Positions 53,990 to 62,823 of a DNA stretch of 64,000 nucleotides are shown piece by piece. Position 1 is the stretch's first letter, and each line of letters begins with the position of its first letter. Below the pieces are notes generated by a model, which worked only from the letters and a program-made list of their open reading frames with translations, was not told where the DNA came from and did not search any database. Location: assembly GCF_030555055.1 (NCBI RefSeq), contig NZ_JAMOAO010000001.1:5270001-5334000 (forward strand), in the 5' to 3' direction. A program made the translations under genes and the position numbers. Origin of the DNA: Nocardiopsis sp. YSL2 (GTDB lineage: Bacteria; Actinomycetota; Actinomycetes; Streptosporangiales; Streptosporangiaceae).

Positions 53990-56900
53990 ATGACAACCGG
54001 AGAGAAGGCCTCAGCCCTGGGAGGCGGATTGCAAGCACGTTTCACCCCATCAGCCCTGGCAGCACAACTCACCAGGGTGAAAGGCGGCGCGCCCCCACCT
54101 CTCGACTCCCTTGAGCTTTCCAACCGTGAACTCAGGGACTTCGTGGAACAAGAATTTCCCGAGCTCGCCCATCTCCTGCTCTGGATCGGCTACGATTCCC
54201 TTGACGAAGCCATCCGAGATTGGGTCAGACTCCGCAGTCGGTCCTGGGTATCGAGCGTGGTCATCGTTCCCCAAGGAACCAAGACGCTGTTTCAGCAGTG
54301 GCGCGATGTCTTGGGCGACTCTGTCAGCAGTGCCCTCGCTTTCGAAGCCCTCGTCTTCGAGAGCAACCTGTGCAGGCTGGCGGCGCAAGCAGCCCAGAAC
54401 CGTTACCCGGGTATGCACTACGCCAAGACCCTTCACGTGGTCCGGCAGCGTGTGGCCCTATGCCTGTGGGCCATGGCCCTGCAAATCAACTGGCGACGTC
54501 CCGTGGTGTTCTGCAGGCTCCTGCGCCTGACACGAGTCTATCTGGCGGACATCGTGCACAACAGCAGCCAGACCGACAGTCAGGGTCGCTACCAGTTTTC
54601 TGGGCGGCTGGGGCAGTCCTCGGTCCTGATCGCCAGGTTCGAGCCCGTGAGCAACGCCGATCTTCAAGAGTCGGCCAAACAGATCGACCATTCGATCCTA
54701 GAAGGCAATTCCGCCGAGGACGCAGTCCCCTATCTCCTCGAGTCCTACCTCCGACTGCACGACAACACCGGAGACCGCGAGTACCTAGGTCATGCCATAA
54801 AGGTCGACCAACGCCACGCCCCAACCTGCCAACGCAACGCTGCTTGGCTTCTGAACCTCGCCGAAGTGTGGTTGAGGTTGGCGGATGGGCGCCCCCAGGA
54901 CCAGCGGAACCAGAACTACTTCGACGAGGCCGAGCGGACCCTCGTCTTGGTGAAGGATGCGAAACCGGACGAGGAGGTCCGACAGGCAATCCTGCGGTGT
55001 GTGCTGTCGAAGGCCCGCAGGGCGCCCCGTATGCTGCCCTTCCTTCACCTTGAGCTGCGGCACCTGAAGAACCACTTCGGTATCGGTGAGCACTTCCACA
55101 GGTTCGCCGGGAAAGGAGACCTCCCTGCCGCCTCGCTCCCGGGTGCACTGGTAGATGAACTCGAACAGCGCTTCGCTTCCTCGACCGACCCCCTCGTTCG
55201 AAGATTGCTTTCCAACTGCCTGCGCGCCTACGCAGATCTACCCAGAGTCCCGGAAGAAGAGCGAAGGAACCGGCTCCGCCAGGCCATCCGGCTCCAAGAA
55301 GGCGACAACAACTCCTTTCCGCTTACCGATGAGCTCAGCAGACTGCGCCACGCGGACGATCTCCTGGAACTGTCCTACCTGGACGGGGACCGGAGTCTGT
55401 GGAGGGTCGGGATCAGCCGACTTGTCAAAGAGGCGTCACGTCACACGACCTCCAGTGTGCCGTTGGTCCGGCTCGGACGGGATGCCGAACGGGGCGGCGC
55501 GGTCACCCCCAAGGACAAGGGCAAGTTGCTGCACGATCTTGGCAGCGTCAACGACGCCAAGCGATGGGTCCGGGCCGTAGCCGAACGCGACGCAAACTTC
55601 TTCTACCGAGAGGCGGCTCAGCGAGCAAGCGGCAGTCCGGATCTGGTCCACCATAACCTGGGAGGGCGCAGCAACGTCATGACTGTCGAGGACTACCTGG
55701 GTTTCACCAGCTCCACCCTGGTGTTCAAACCTACCTCCCAGGTCTGTTTCAACCGAGATGAGGAAGCCTCGGCGGCGGTGAGCCGCACCTTAGCCGAGAT
55801 GGATTCAAATGGCCAATTCGGTATCAGTGAGTACATCACCACCATTCCCTATGAGAAGACCTTGTACCGTCAGCCCAAGCGCGCCAATCTACAGGAACAC
55901 GAGATCGTTACCGTTCGCCGGTTCGAGCACGGCCAGGTATTAGCTAACTTGCTGTCCGCCGAGAATCCCGAACTGTCGCTAAAGTTGCTGAAGCGCACAG
56001 CGATCTTCCTCGCCTACACCCACAGTTCCCGTGGCCTTCAGAGAGGTGTGGGGAAGGTACGCAGCAGGGTGCGCAACGAAGTCCGCCAGTGGTTGCGCGG
56101 CATGCTGACCAACCACCCGACGGAAGTAGTCAATGCGACATTCGACGACTGGTGGTCCCTCCTCGCCCGTCTCGATCTTCCCGCAGTCCGCCGCCGGGAC
56201 GCACACGCCTTCAATTGGCTGGTCACGGACGACGAACGGATCATCGCGGTCGATTTGGAGGCGGCGGACTACCGGCCCCTCGGGTACGAACTAGCCCAGA
56301 TGACCGATGACGTCCCGGCACTGCCTGTGAACCGATGGGACCTGCGCCGTCAGATAGTCGAGACGTACCTGCACGCTCTCTCCCACAGTACCGGCGAAGA
56401 CCTCTCCGACCTCTTGGAGAGGGTGTGGGAGTCCTACCGTGTATCCCTGCTGGCCCGCGTGGTCCGAGGGCTTAGCTCCGGAGACGGTTCGCCCGGTGCT
56501 CGTGAACACGCCGAGGCACTACTGGACGAGATGAGCACGCGTCCAGAGTGGGGGGAGAGCCACACCTTCGCTACCCGGTTGCGCCAAGGCTGGGCCGAGC
56601 GTCGTGGCACCTACGACCATGCCCCGTTGCGGGGACTGAGGGAAGGGCGCCGACGCCGGATCAGCCGTACGCTCGCCTACCTGTTGCGGCACAACAGAGA
56701 ACTGCCCATGGACAATTACGGCTGGGCGCGCCTGGAGGACGTGGCGCAAATGCTGGCCGTCTCTTATAGTCGGTTGAATGTCTCCGAGGACGAGTTGATC
56801 CGAGTCTCCCTAGCAGTGGATGAGACCCGTTTTGATGTACGAAACGGCAGGATACGTGCCCTATACGGGCACTCGCGGAATGTATGCACCGACCATGAAC

Positions 56901-57199
56901 CCAGCACCCCAGACAGCGCCCTTTACCACTCCACGGCTATGTCTTCGCTCCAGGCAGTTCTCGAACGAGGTGAGGGGCTGCTCCCTATGTCACGCCAGTG
57001 GGTCCACATGACAACTGACCGTGACACGGCCATCCGGGTAGGACGCCGACACGGCCCTTCCGTGCTCCTGGCCTTGGAGGACCCGATCGCCCATGGTCTG
57101 ATCTGCCGTTTCGCGGGAGGCACCACCTGGCTGGTGGGGCAGGTCCCCTCGCCCGCACTGAGAGTGGTTCCGCTCTACGAACTGTTCGCCACAATCTGA
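53990..57199 (+). CDS. kinase-like domain fused to a KptA/Tpt1 RNA 2'-phosphotransferase
   Basis: 1069 residues. A helical N-terminal segment (40-110) is followed by a TPR-like helical region (about 230-470). Residues 555-800 resemble APH/protein-kinase folds: Lys in LVFK (580), catalytic-loop RRDAHAFN (D737, N742; usual HGDxxxxN), metal-binding DLE (D755). Residues 890-1060 are a KptA/Tpt1 domain: LRHNRE (900-905), GRIRALYGHS (953-962), LYHST, MSRQWVHM (1000-1007), VGRRHG (1017-1022) and TTWLVGQVP. Tpt1 removes a 2'-phosphate from RNA by NAD+-dependent ADP-ribosylation. The start at 53990 is uncertain (GTG codons downstream). Lower GC and IS neighbours mark it as acquired. Confidence 0.8.
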   Translation: MTTGEKASALGGGLQARFTPSALAAQLTRVKGGAPPPLDSLELSNRELRDFVEQEFPELAHLLLWIGYDSLDEAIRDWVRLRSRSWVSSVVIVPQGTKTLFQQWRDVLGDSVSSALAFEALVFESNLCRLAAQAAQNRYPGMHYAKTLHVVRQRVALCLWAMALQINWRRPVVFCRLLRLTRVYLADIVHNSSQTDSQGRYQFSGRLGQSSVLIARFEPVSNADLQESAKQIDHSILEGNSAEDAVPYLLESYLRLHDNTGDREYLGHAIKVDQRHAPTCQRNAAWLLNLAEVWLRLADGRPQDQRNQNYFDEAERTLVLVKDAKPDEEVRQAILRCVLSKARRAPRMLPFLHLELRHLKNHFGIGEHFHRFAGKGDLPAASLPGALVDELEQRFASSTDPLVRRLLSNCLRAYADLPRVPEEERRNRLRQAIRLQEGDNNSFPLTDELSRLRHADDLLELSYLDGDRSLWRVGISRLVKEASRHTTSSVPLVRLGRDAERGGAVTPKDKGKLLHDLGSVNDAKRWVRAVAERDANFFYREAAQRASGSPDLVHHNLGGRSNVMTVEDYLGFTSSTLVFKPTSQVCFNRDEEASAAVSRTLAEMDSNGQFGISEYITTIPYEKTLYRQPKRANLQEHEIVTVRRFEHGQVLANLLSAENPELSLKLLKRTAIFLAYTHSSRGLQRGVGKVRSRVRNEVRQWLRGMLTNHPTEVVNATFDDWWSLLARLDLPAVRRRDAHAFNWLVTDDERIIAVDLEAADYRPLGYELAQMTDDVPALPVNRWDLRRQIVETYLHALSHSTGEDLSDLLERVWESYRVSLLARVVRGLSSGDGSPGAREHAEALLDEMSTRPEWGESHTFATRLRQGWAERRGTYDHAPLRGLREGRRRRISRTLAYLLRHNRELPMDNYGWARLEDVAQMLAVSYSRLNVSEDELIRVSLAVDETRFDVRNGRIRALYGHSRNVCTDHEPSTPDSALYHSTAMSSLQAVLERGEGLLPMSRQWVHMTTDRDTAIRVGRRHGPSVLLALEDPIAHGLICRFAGGTTWLVGQVPSPALRVVPLYELFATI

Positions 57200-57362
57200 A
57201 CCTCTGGTCGAATCGGAGAATGCCTGGTACTGCGACCGACGAGCGGCCGTCAGCCGATCGACGCTTGTCATGAAAGATCGAAGCTAACGGCCAACGCCAC
57301 GCGAAATAGTCCGCAGTCAGCTTTAAGAATCCGACAAGAACTTCTTGCGCCGCGGTCAGTCT
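57200..57362. other. AT-richer gap between convergent island genes
   Basis: 163 bp without a gene or clear terminator hairpin, with a lower GC content than the flanks outside the island. Confidence 0.5.
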
Positions 57363-59048
57363 TCACTTCAAACCTTGTCCGCCCTGTCTATTCTTCCATA
57401 GGGCAGGAAGAACGATTACTTGGGAACCTCCTTTCTCAAGAGATCCCAAGAGACCAGATGGAGGCGTTCCTACTGCATCAATGAAGCTCACCTGACCACC
57501 CGAGAACACGGAATTTCTGAAGCTCACATGCCCACCAGAGAACACGGCGAGGCGGAACTTCACTTGACTACCCGAAAATCCAGCGCCACTAAAGCTAACC
57601 TGACTTCCAGAGAACGAAGAACCACTAAATGTCACTTCACCGCCGGAGAAAACAGCAAGACTAAAGTCCACTTGGCTACCCGAAAATTCAGCGCCACTGA
57701 AGTCCACCTGACTGCCAGAAAAACGAGCACCCTTGAAACCCAAAGAGCCCCCGGTGAACCTTGCACCATTAAAGTCAACTCGACCCTTAATGAATCTCAC
57801 GAGATCGAAAGAAAGTTGGCCGCCGACGAATGCGGAACGATCGAAGCGCACAAGCTCACTGGCGAATCTAGCCCGATCAAATTTTACTTGGCCGGAGATA
57901 AACTTGGCATTTTCAAAGCTCACCTGACAACTGAGAGTAGAAAATCGGAAATACACTTGAGATCCGGCGAACCTAGCGAAGCGAAAGGACACCCGTTCTC
58001 CACAAAAATCGGCACCGTCAAAGCTGACTTGGCCACCGCTGAACGTAACTCCATCGAAGGACATTCGACCTTTGAACCTTGCGAAACGGAATGAAACGTA
58101 TCCGCCCGTAAACTCAGCACCGTGGAAGCTGCCGCCGTCAAATTCCACACCAGTGAAGTCGTAATTCCTGCCACGCCATCGAGTAGGTTCGCGTAGGTGG
58201 TTGCCAATGACACGGATGACAGTATGGCGCACTTCCCGGAACGCGGCAAAATCCAGTTTGCGTGCGCGGTGTTCCTCACGCCGCGCCGTGGTAGTTTTCT
58301 TGGGAAGCGGATCGGGTGCGAGATCGTAGGGCATACGCAGATACGCGCACAAAACGTCGATTACCATCTGCACCAGCTCATCGGAGGGCGCATCGTCAGC
58401 CAGGTGCGCCAGGGCATGGATGGCACCCAAGCGCACAGCCGCGTGCTCACTTCCGAGCTCGCTGTAGGCGGTGGTAAAGCGCTCGTTGAACAGCTTGGTG
58501 TCTTCACGAACAACCGTCAACTCCGCTCTCTGCGCCTCAGCTTCGACGGCGCGCTGGCGCCGATAGGCGATAACCAACAGCGCGACGCCTCCCAAACCGG
58601 CAACGATTGCAAAGGCGCGGGTGGTGATCGCTTCCAGGCCCTTCGGGGTCAGGTCGTCGGGGGGCTCCCAGCGAGGGGTCTCCAATACGAGCCAGGCCAA
58701 GCCAGTCATGACCGCAACCGCTCCGGCGGCTATGAGCCAGGCCGCAATGATCAGCCAGACCAGGTGGGCTGGGGCCCCTCGCCGCCGGGTCAGCCCTGCC
58801 GCTCCGCCAACTAGCAGTAGCGGGCAGACCCCAAGAGCGACGAGACGGAGTGCTTGATCGGCAGTGAGGTTGAGCAAGTCCCACGCTGCTGTGGTCAACG
58901 GCCACAACGCGACCGCAACTCCGGATGCTCCGAGCGTGACAGACGTCAAAGATAGGGCACGTAGGTTGACCTGTGTCTTCAGGTGTTCCGTCCACGTCCT
59001 TGGACGTCCTTCTGGTAGTGATGCTCCGGGGGAATGGTTTGGGGTCAT
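57363..59048 (-). CDS. membrane protein with pentapeptide-like 12-residue repeats
   Basis: 561 residues. Four transmembrane segments (about 33-52, 67-85, 94-120, 142-161) precede a cytosolic helical domain (170-270, RLGAIHALAHLADDAPSDELVQMVIDVLCAYLRMPYD). Residues 310-523 hold eighteen units of about 12 residues of the form AxFSGxQVxFxx, a right-handed beta-solenoid like pentapeptide-repeat proteins but with a regular 12-residue period. Function unknown; such repeats can mimic nucleic acid or scaffold proteins. It converges on the kinase/KptA gene. Confidence 0.8.
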   Translation of the reverse strand: MTPNHSPGASLPEGRPRTWTEHLKTQVNLRALSLTSVTLGASGVAVALWPLTTAAWDLLNLTADQALRLVALGVCPLLLVGGAAGLTRRRGAPAHLVWLIIAAWLIAAGAVAVMTGLAWLVLETPRWEPPDDLTPKGLEAITTRAFAIVAGLGGVALLVIAYRRQRAVEAEAQRAELTVVREDTKLFNERFTTAYSELGSEHAAVRLGAIHALAHLADDAPSDELVQMVIDVLCAYLRMPYDLAPDPLPKKTTTARREEHRARKLDFAAFREVRHTVIRVIGNHLREPTRWRGRNYDFTGVEFDGGSFHGAEFTGGYVSFRFARFKGRMSFDGVTFSGGQVSFDGADFCGERVSFRFARFAGSQVYFRFSTLSCQVSFENAKFISGQVKFDRARFASELVRFDRSAFVGGQLSFDLVRFIKGRVDFNGARFTGGSLGFKGARFSGSQVDFSGAEFSGSQVDFSLAVFSGGEVTFSGSSFSGSQVSFSGAGFSGSQVKFRLAVFSGGHVSFRNSVFSGGQVSFIDAVGTPPSGLLGSLEKGGSQVIVLPALWKNRQGGQGLK

Positions 59049-59330
59049 GGTATGACCGTAGCCAATTAGATGCAGCGACTATGGTCCTTCCCTGAGTCGG
59101 GCAACGAGCACTTCCATCCACCGAGCCCCCACCATCAACCTGGGCTGCGCCCCTCTGTCCTATTACCTGCCCTGGCCAGTACACCGGGGATGCAGCTCTC
59201 CATGGAGCAAGAAGCTCGATTCCGGCCCGGGCCCGGAGATCGTCAGAACCCACCCTAGGGGCGCAGGGTCATGGCCTGCTTCTGCTGCCCGGCGTACGAC
59301 CTAGGGTCCTCTCACGACCGAAGGCGCGAC
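59049..59330. other. promoter region of the repeat protein, ends at IS630
   Basis: Short frames only. I see no gene; the region should carry the promoter of the minus-strand membrane protein. It ends at the left terminal repeat of the IS element. Confidence 0.45.
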
Positions 59331-60470
59331 TAGTGTTCTGATTGGTTAGTTCACTTGCTGATGCGTTGGCAGTATGAGGCGATGCTGTCGAGGATCTCCT
59401 CTGCGGTCTTGGTCCACACATAGGGTCGGGGATTCTCGTTCCAGGACGCGGCCCAGGTGCGGATGTCCTTCTCCAGGGCCTGGACGCTGCGGTGGGTGCC
59501 GCGGCGGATCAGCCGGTTGGTGATCTCGGCGAACCACCGCTCGACCAGGTTCAACCAGGAGGAACTGGTCGGGATGAAGTGCAGGTGGAACCGGGGGTGG
59601 CGCAGTAGCCACCTTTGGATCTCGGGGGTCTTGTGCGTGGCGTAGTTGTCCAGGACCAGGTGCACCTGCAGGTCCGCGGGGACCTCGCGGTCGATCTTGG
59701 CCAGGAACTTCTTGAACTCGATGGCGCGGTGGCGGCGGTGGATCGAAGTGATCACCTGCCCTGTGGCGGTGTCCAGCGCGGCGAACAGGCTGGTCACCCC
59801 GGCACGCACGTAGTCATGGGTGGCCCGCTCGGGGGTGCCGGGCATCATCGGCAGCACCGGCTGGGTGCGGTTGAGCGCCTGGATCTGGGACTTCTCGTCC
59901 ACGCACAGCGCCACCGCCCGTTCGGGCGGGTCGAGGTAGAGGCCGACGACGTCGCGGACCTTGTCGATGAAGAACGGGTCGGTGGAGATCTTGAACTGTT
60001 CCCGCCGGTGGGGCTGCAGGCCGAAGGCGTTCCAGATGCGCCACACCGCGTTCTGGGTCATGCCGGTGTGCTGGGCCATGGAGCGCGTGGACCAGTGGGT
60101 GTCAGGGGCGGGTGTGCTCTCCAGGGTGGCGGCCACCACCGCCTCGACCTGGGCGTCGGTGATCGTGCGCGGCCGTCCGGGCCGGGGTTCGTCGGTCAGG
60201 CCGTCCAAGCGGTGCGCGATGAAGCGCTGGCGCCACTTGGTCACCGTGGGCGCCGATACTCCTACCGCGCGGCGGACCTGGGCGTTGGACAGGCCTTCGG
60301 CGCAGGCGAGCACGATCCGGGCCCGCAGGGCCAGGTCCTGTGCGGTCTTGCGTCGTCTGACCCACCGCTGGAGCTCGGCGCGTTCTTGGTCGCTCAGCTC
60401 CAGCGGGGGCAGCTTCGGTCCAGGAGCACTCATCCTGCAACCATAAACGAAATAACCAATCAGAACACTA
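59331..60470. mobile_element. IS630-family insertion sequence
   Basis: 1140 bp bounded by perfect 18-bp terminal inverted repeats TAGTGTTCTGATTGGTTA (59331-59348 and the complement at 60453-60470), each including the TA target dinucleotide characteristic of IS630/Tc1. A single transposase gene fills it. Complete and apparently intact. Confidence 0.9.
59351..60433 (-). CDS. IS630-family transposase
   Basis: 360 residues. N-terminal helix-turn-helix (about 25-75, SNAQVRRAVGVSAPTVTKWRQRF) and an RNase-H-like DDE domain with CVDEKSQIQALNRTQP (first D), LVLDNYATHKTP (second D) and SSSWLNLVERWFAEITNR (final E). Full length, no disruption seen. Confidence 0.9.
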   Translation of the reverse strand: MSAPGPKLPPLELSDQERAELQRWVRRRKTAQDLALRARIVLACAEGLSNAQVRRAVGVSAPTVTKWRQRFIAHRLDGLTDEPRPGRPRTITDAQVEAVVAATLESTPAPDTHWSTRSMAQHTGMTQNAVWRIWNAFGLQPHRREQFKISTDPFFIDKVRDVVGLYLDPPERAVALCVDEKSQIQALNRTQPVLPMMPGTPERATHDYVRAGVTSLFAALDTATGQVITSIHRRHRAIEFKKFLAKIDREVPADLQVHLVLDNYATHKTPEIQRWLLRHPRFHLHFIPTSSSWLNLVERWFAEITNRLIRRGTHRSVQALEKDIRTWAASWNENPRPYVWTKTAEEILDSIASYCQRISK

Positions 60471-61504
60471 GGGCCTGTTTGGTAACTGGTGTGATCAGGG
60501 GCAAAAGCACCGATCTGGTCACGCCAGGCGTGTCACCCCGCACATAGGCGAAGCCTTCGGTAGATCAGTCAACGACCAAGAAGACCAAGCCCACCGAAGG
60601 CTTCGCTGTGACCCTACCCGGCCCCGGGCGCGGTGACCTCACCGACGCCCAATGGTCTGTGCTCGAACCGCTCCTGCCCGTGCCGGCCACCGGCCGTCCG
60701 CCCTCGCGCTCCAAGCGCACCCTGATCAACGGCATCCGCTGGCGGGTGCGGGCCGGCGCCCCCTGGCGCGACGTACCCGAGCGCTACGGCCCCTGGCAGA
60801 GCGTCTACGACCTCTTCCGCCGCTGGACCCGCAACGGCACCTGGGCCCGAATTTTGGACGCCCTGCGCGCCCTGGCCGACGCGGCGGGCCTGATCACCTG
60901 GCAGGTCAACGTCGACTCCACCATCGTGCGCGCCCACCAGCACGCCGCCGGAGCCGCGAAAAGGGGGAGGGCCCAGATCACGAAACGGACGAGCCCGACG
61001 ACCACGCTCTGGGACGCTCGCGGGGCGGGTGGACCACCAAGATCCACCTGGCCTGCGAGCAGCGCCAAAAGCCCTTGTCGGTGGTGGTCACGGCCGGCCA
61101 GCGCGGGGACGCCCCTCAGTTCGAGCCGGTCATGGAACGTATCCGCGTGGCGGGGCGGGATCGCAGTGGTCCGGCGCGCACCCGGCCGGTGCGGGTACGC
61201 GCGGATAAGGCCTACAGCTCGAAGAAGATCCGTGCCTACCTGCGCAGACGCAAGATCAGAGCGACGATTCCCGAACCCGCCGACCGGGTGCGCAACCGCA
61301 AACGCAAGGGGCGGAGTGGGGGTCGTCCGCCCGGCTTCGACAAGGTCGACTACCGGGCCCGGCACGCGGTGGAGTGCGGGATCAACCGGCTCAAACGCAA
61401 CCGGGCGGTGGCCACGCGCTATGACAAGCTCGCCCTTCGCTACGAGGCCACCGTCCAGATCGCTGCCATCAACGAATGGCTCTGACTTTCCAAACAGGCC
61501 CTAG
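60468..61504. mobile_element. IS5-family insertion sequence
   Basis: Inverted ends CTAGGGCCTGTTTGG (60468-60482) and CCAAACAGGCCCTAG (61490-61504) bound a transposase in two overlapping frames. It abuts the IS630 right end; the CTAG at each side may be its target duplication (see findings). Confidence 0.8.
60608..61485 (+). CDS. IS5-family transposase, two frames
   Basis: The first frame begins at a GTG at 60608 with LTDAQWSVLEPLLP and continues to about 60960 (GLITWQVNVDSTIVRAHQHAAG); the second frame (-1) supplies the remaining DDE domain with WTTKIHLACEQRQKPLSVVVTAGQRGD, RADKAYSSKKIRAYL, ECGINRLKRNRAVATRYDKLALRYEA and ends at 61485. The switch falls at AAAAGGGGG (60959-60967). It may be programmed frameshifting, used by many IS5-group elements, or a mutation. 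Confidence 0.8.
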
Positions 61505-61578
61505 TCGGGCGGCCCCGGCCGGAGAGTGTTCCGCTCGCAGATGTGGGAGAGCTGCGGGCATCCTCCAATGCTGCGAAC

Positions 61579-61609
61579 AAAAAAGCGACCAGGGTTTCCC
61601 CTGGTCGCT
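61579..61609 (-). terminator. terminator-like hairpin on the minus strand
   Basis: AGCGACCAGGG pairs with CCCTGGTCGCT (11 bp, loop TTTC) and the minus strand ends in a run of six T (A6 at 61579-61584 on the plus strand). This reads as an intrinsic terminator for leftward transcription, but no gene is found upstream on that strand. Confidence 0.6.
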
Positions 61610-61712
61610 GAACCTCCGCTGTCCCCCCTCAGTGAAAGCCCACAGGCTCCTCCTATCGGCGTCCCCCCTCAATTGCGCCAGGCGGAGGTGCCAGTTCCAA
61701 GCCAACTATACC

Positions 61713-61768
61713 CGCTAATCCGATGATCGCAGGTTCGCACCCTGCCGAGCGACACAAATACCAGGTCA
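61713..61768 (+). repeat. degenerate tRNA-Arg 3'-half with downstream flank
   Basis: CTAATCCGATG, GCAGGTTCG, CCTGCCGAGCGA, CACAAA and CCAGGTCA repeat the order and spacing of the fragment at 53055-53113 with several substitutions and a small deletion. Because the match continues past the CCA into the tail (CCAGGTCA), it is a copy of the whole attachment region rather than a conserved tRNA alone. Confidence 0.6.
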
Positions 61769-62006
61769 CAGCCTTCTGGAGGTACCAGCCCTCGCTCGCG
61801 CCGACATGTCGCCACACCAGCCACGCGGTACTTCCAGCCGCCTACCGCGTCACCCTCCTTGATATCGGCCTGCAAACCAGCCAGTGAGGTGGATCTGCTA
61901 GGGCGTGTGTGAGGTCGTGATCAATGTTCGTATTCCGCTGCGGGATCAGGGTGGATCGCGGTAGAACGCCGGTATGACACCACCCTGATCTACCAGGGGA
62001 CCTTTG

Positions 62007-62057
62007 ATCCGATCGGCAACCGGCCCGGGAGCGAGGAAACCCCAGGCCAGCCGGGGT
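62007..62057 (+). repeat. third, weaker copy of the att-like tail
   Basis: AAACCCCAGG-C-CAG-C-CGGGGTG matches the tail after the first tRNA fragment (AAACCCCAGGTCAGACGGGGTG) at 20 of 22 positions, and GATCCGATCGG resembles the anticodon-stem segment; the T-arm part is lost. Confidence 0.35.
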
Positions 62058-62669
62058 GAACCCGCCTGCTGTCTTGGGGTGAGGGTCGGCCTCTCGCTCC
62101 TGGTGTGCTCGCCGGTCCGGCTACGGCACCGGTGCCTTCACCCGCGCTGGCCCCCCCAGCTCGTTCGACACCACACCGAGCCCACGCTCGACCCCGCAGG
62201 CAGTCAAACGGACGCGACAGAGAACCCCTCGGATATGTAGAGGCCTGCGCCCCACCGCCCGACCGGTGGCGATCCGCCCCATCCCCCCTACGCGCCCGCC
62301 CGGCACGGGAACCCGCATTGGCCAGGGGAGGGCCGTCACACGCCCCAACCCGCCCCGCCCAGCGCACCCCGGGGTAGATGTCCCGTCCCCGGGCGCCGGG
62401 GCCCACGTCCGGGCGCTGACGGCCCCACACACCCCCGGTGCGGGCCCCGGCGCAGGGCCGGGGCGAGCCCCGCGCTGGTACCGAACGGACGGCTCCGACC
62501 TGTGGAACCCTCCGCTGACCAGGGCTGTGGTGTCGGCGGAAGGCGGTCGGGTCTCGTCACCGGCGGGCCCCTCCCCCGTATCGCCGCCTCGCCCTGGTCA
62601 TCCGTGGAGAAGACACCCCAACAGCGGATGCGGCATCGAACCCGTGATCTCGCACGGCCACACACCGCG

Positions 62670-62815
62670 CGGACCGAGTTCCCTTGCAGCAGCCCGGGGC
62701 GAAGCACCGCTCCTGGGCGCCGGAAGGACCGCGTCCAGGGAAGCCAGGGCCGGGGTCATCCCGAACGCGGACGCGGACGTTCTTCGTCCGCACCGCCGAT
62801 GGCATCGGCCCACCT
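62670..62815. repeat. 146-bp tandem duplication, copy 1
   Basis: Identical to 62824-62969 at all 146 bases; period 154 with an 8-bp spacer (CTTCGCCC). It contains two hairpins: GCGGACG-TTCTT-CGTCCGC and GCCGAT-GGC-ATCGGC. Confidence 0.9.
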
Positions 62816-62823
62816 CTTCGCCC

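Larger units (their letters stand above)
61505..62669. other. gene-poor region with tRNA remnants
   Basis: No protein-coding gene supported. Contains a terminator-like hairpin at 61584-61609, a repeated GTCCCCCCTCA (around 61621 and 61663), a tRNA-Arg-like degenerate segment at 61713, and another tail-like segment near 62007-62057. The stretch is likely decayed mobile DNA. Confidence 0.5.

Noticed and set aside
53794..54114. Small plus-strand ORF before the kinase/KptA gene
   Set aside because: Overlaps its start in another frame, no domain and no consistent ribosome site.
62636..62660. Minus-strand T-arm-like GGGTTCGATGCCGC
   Set aside because: T-stem pairs fail beyond two bases; not a tRNA.
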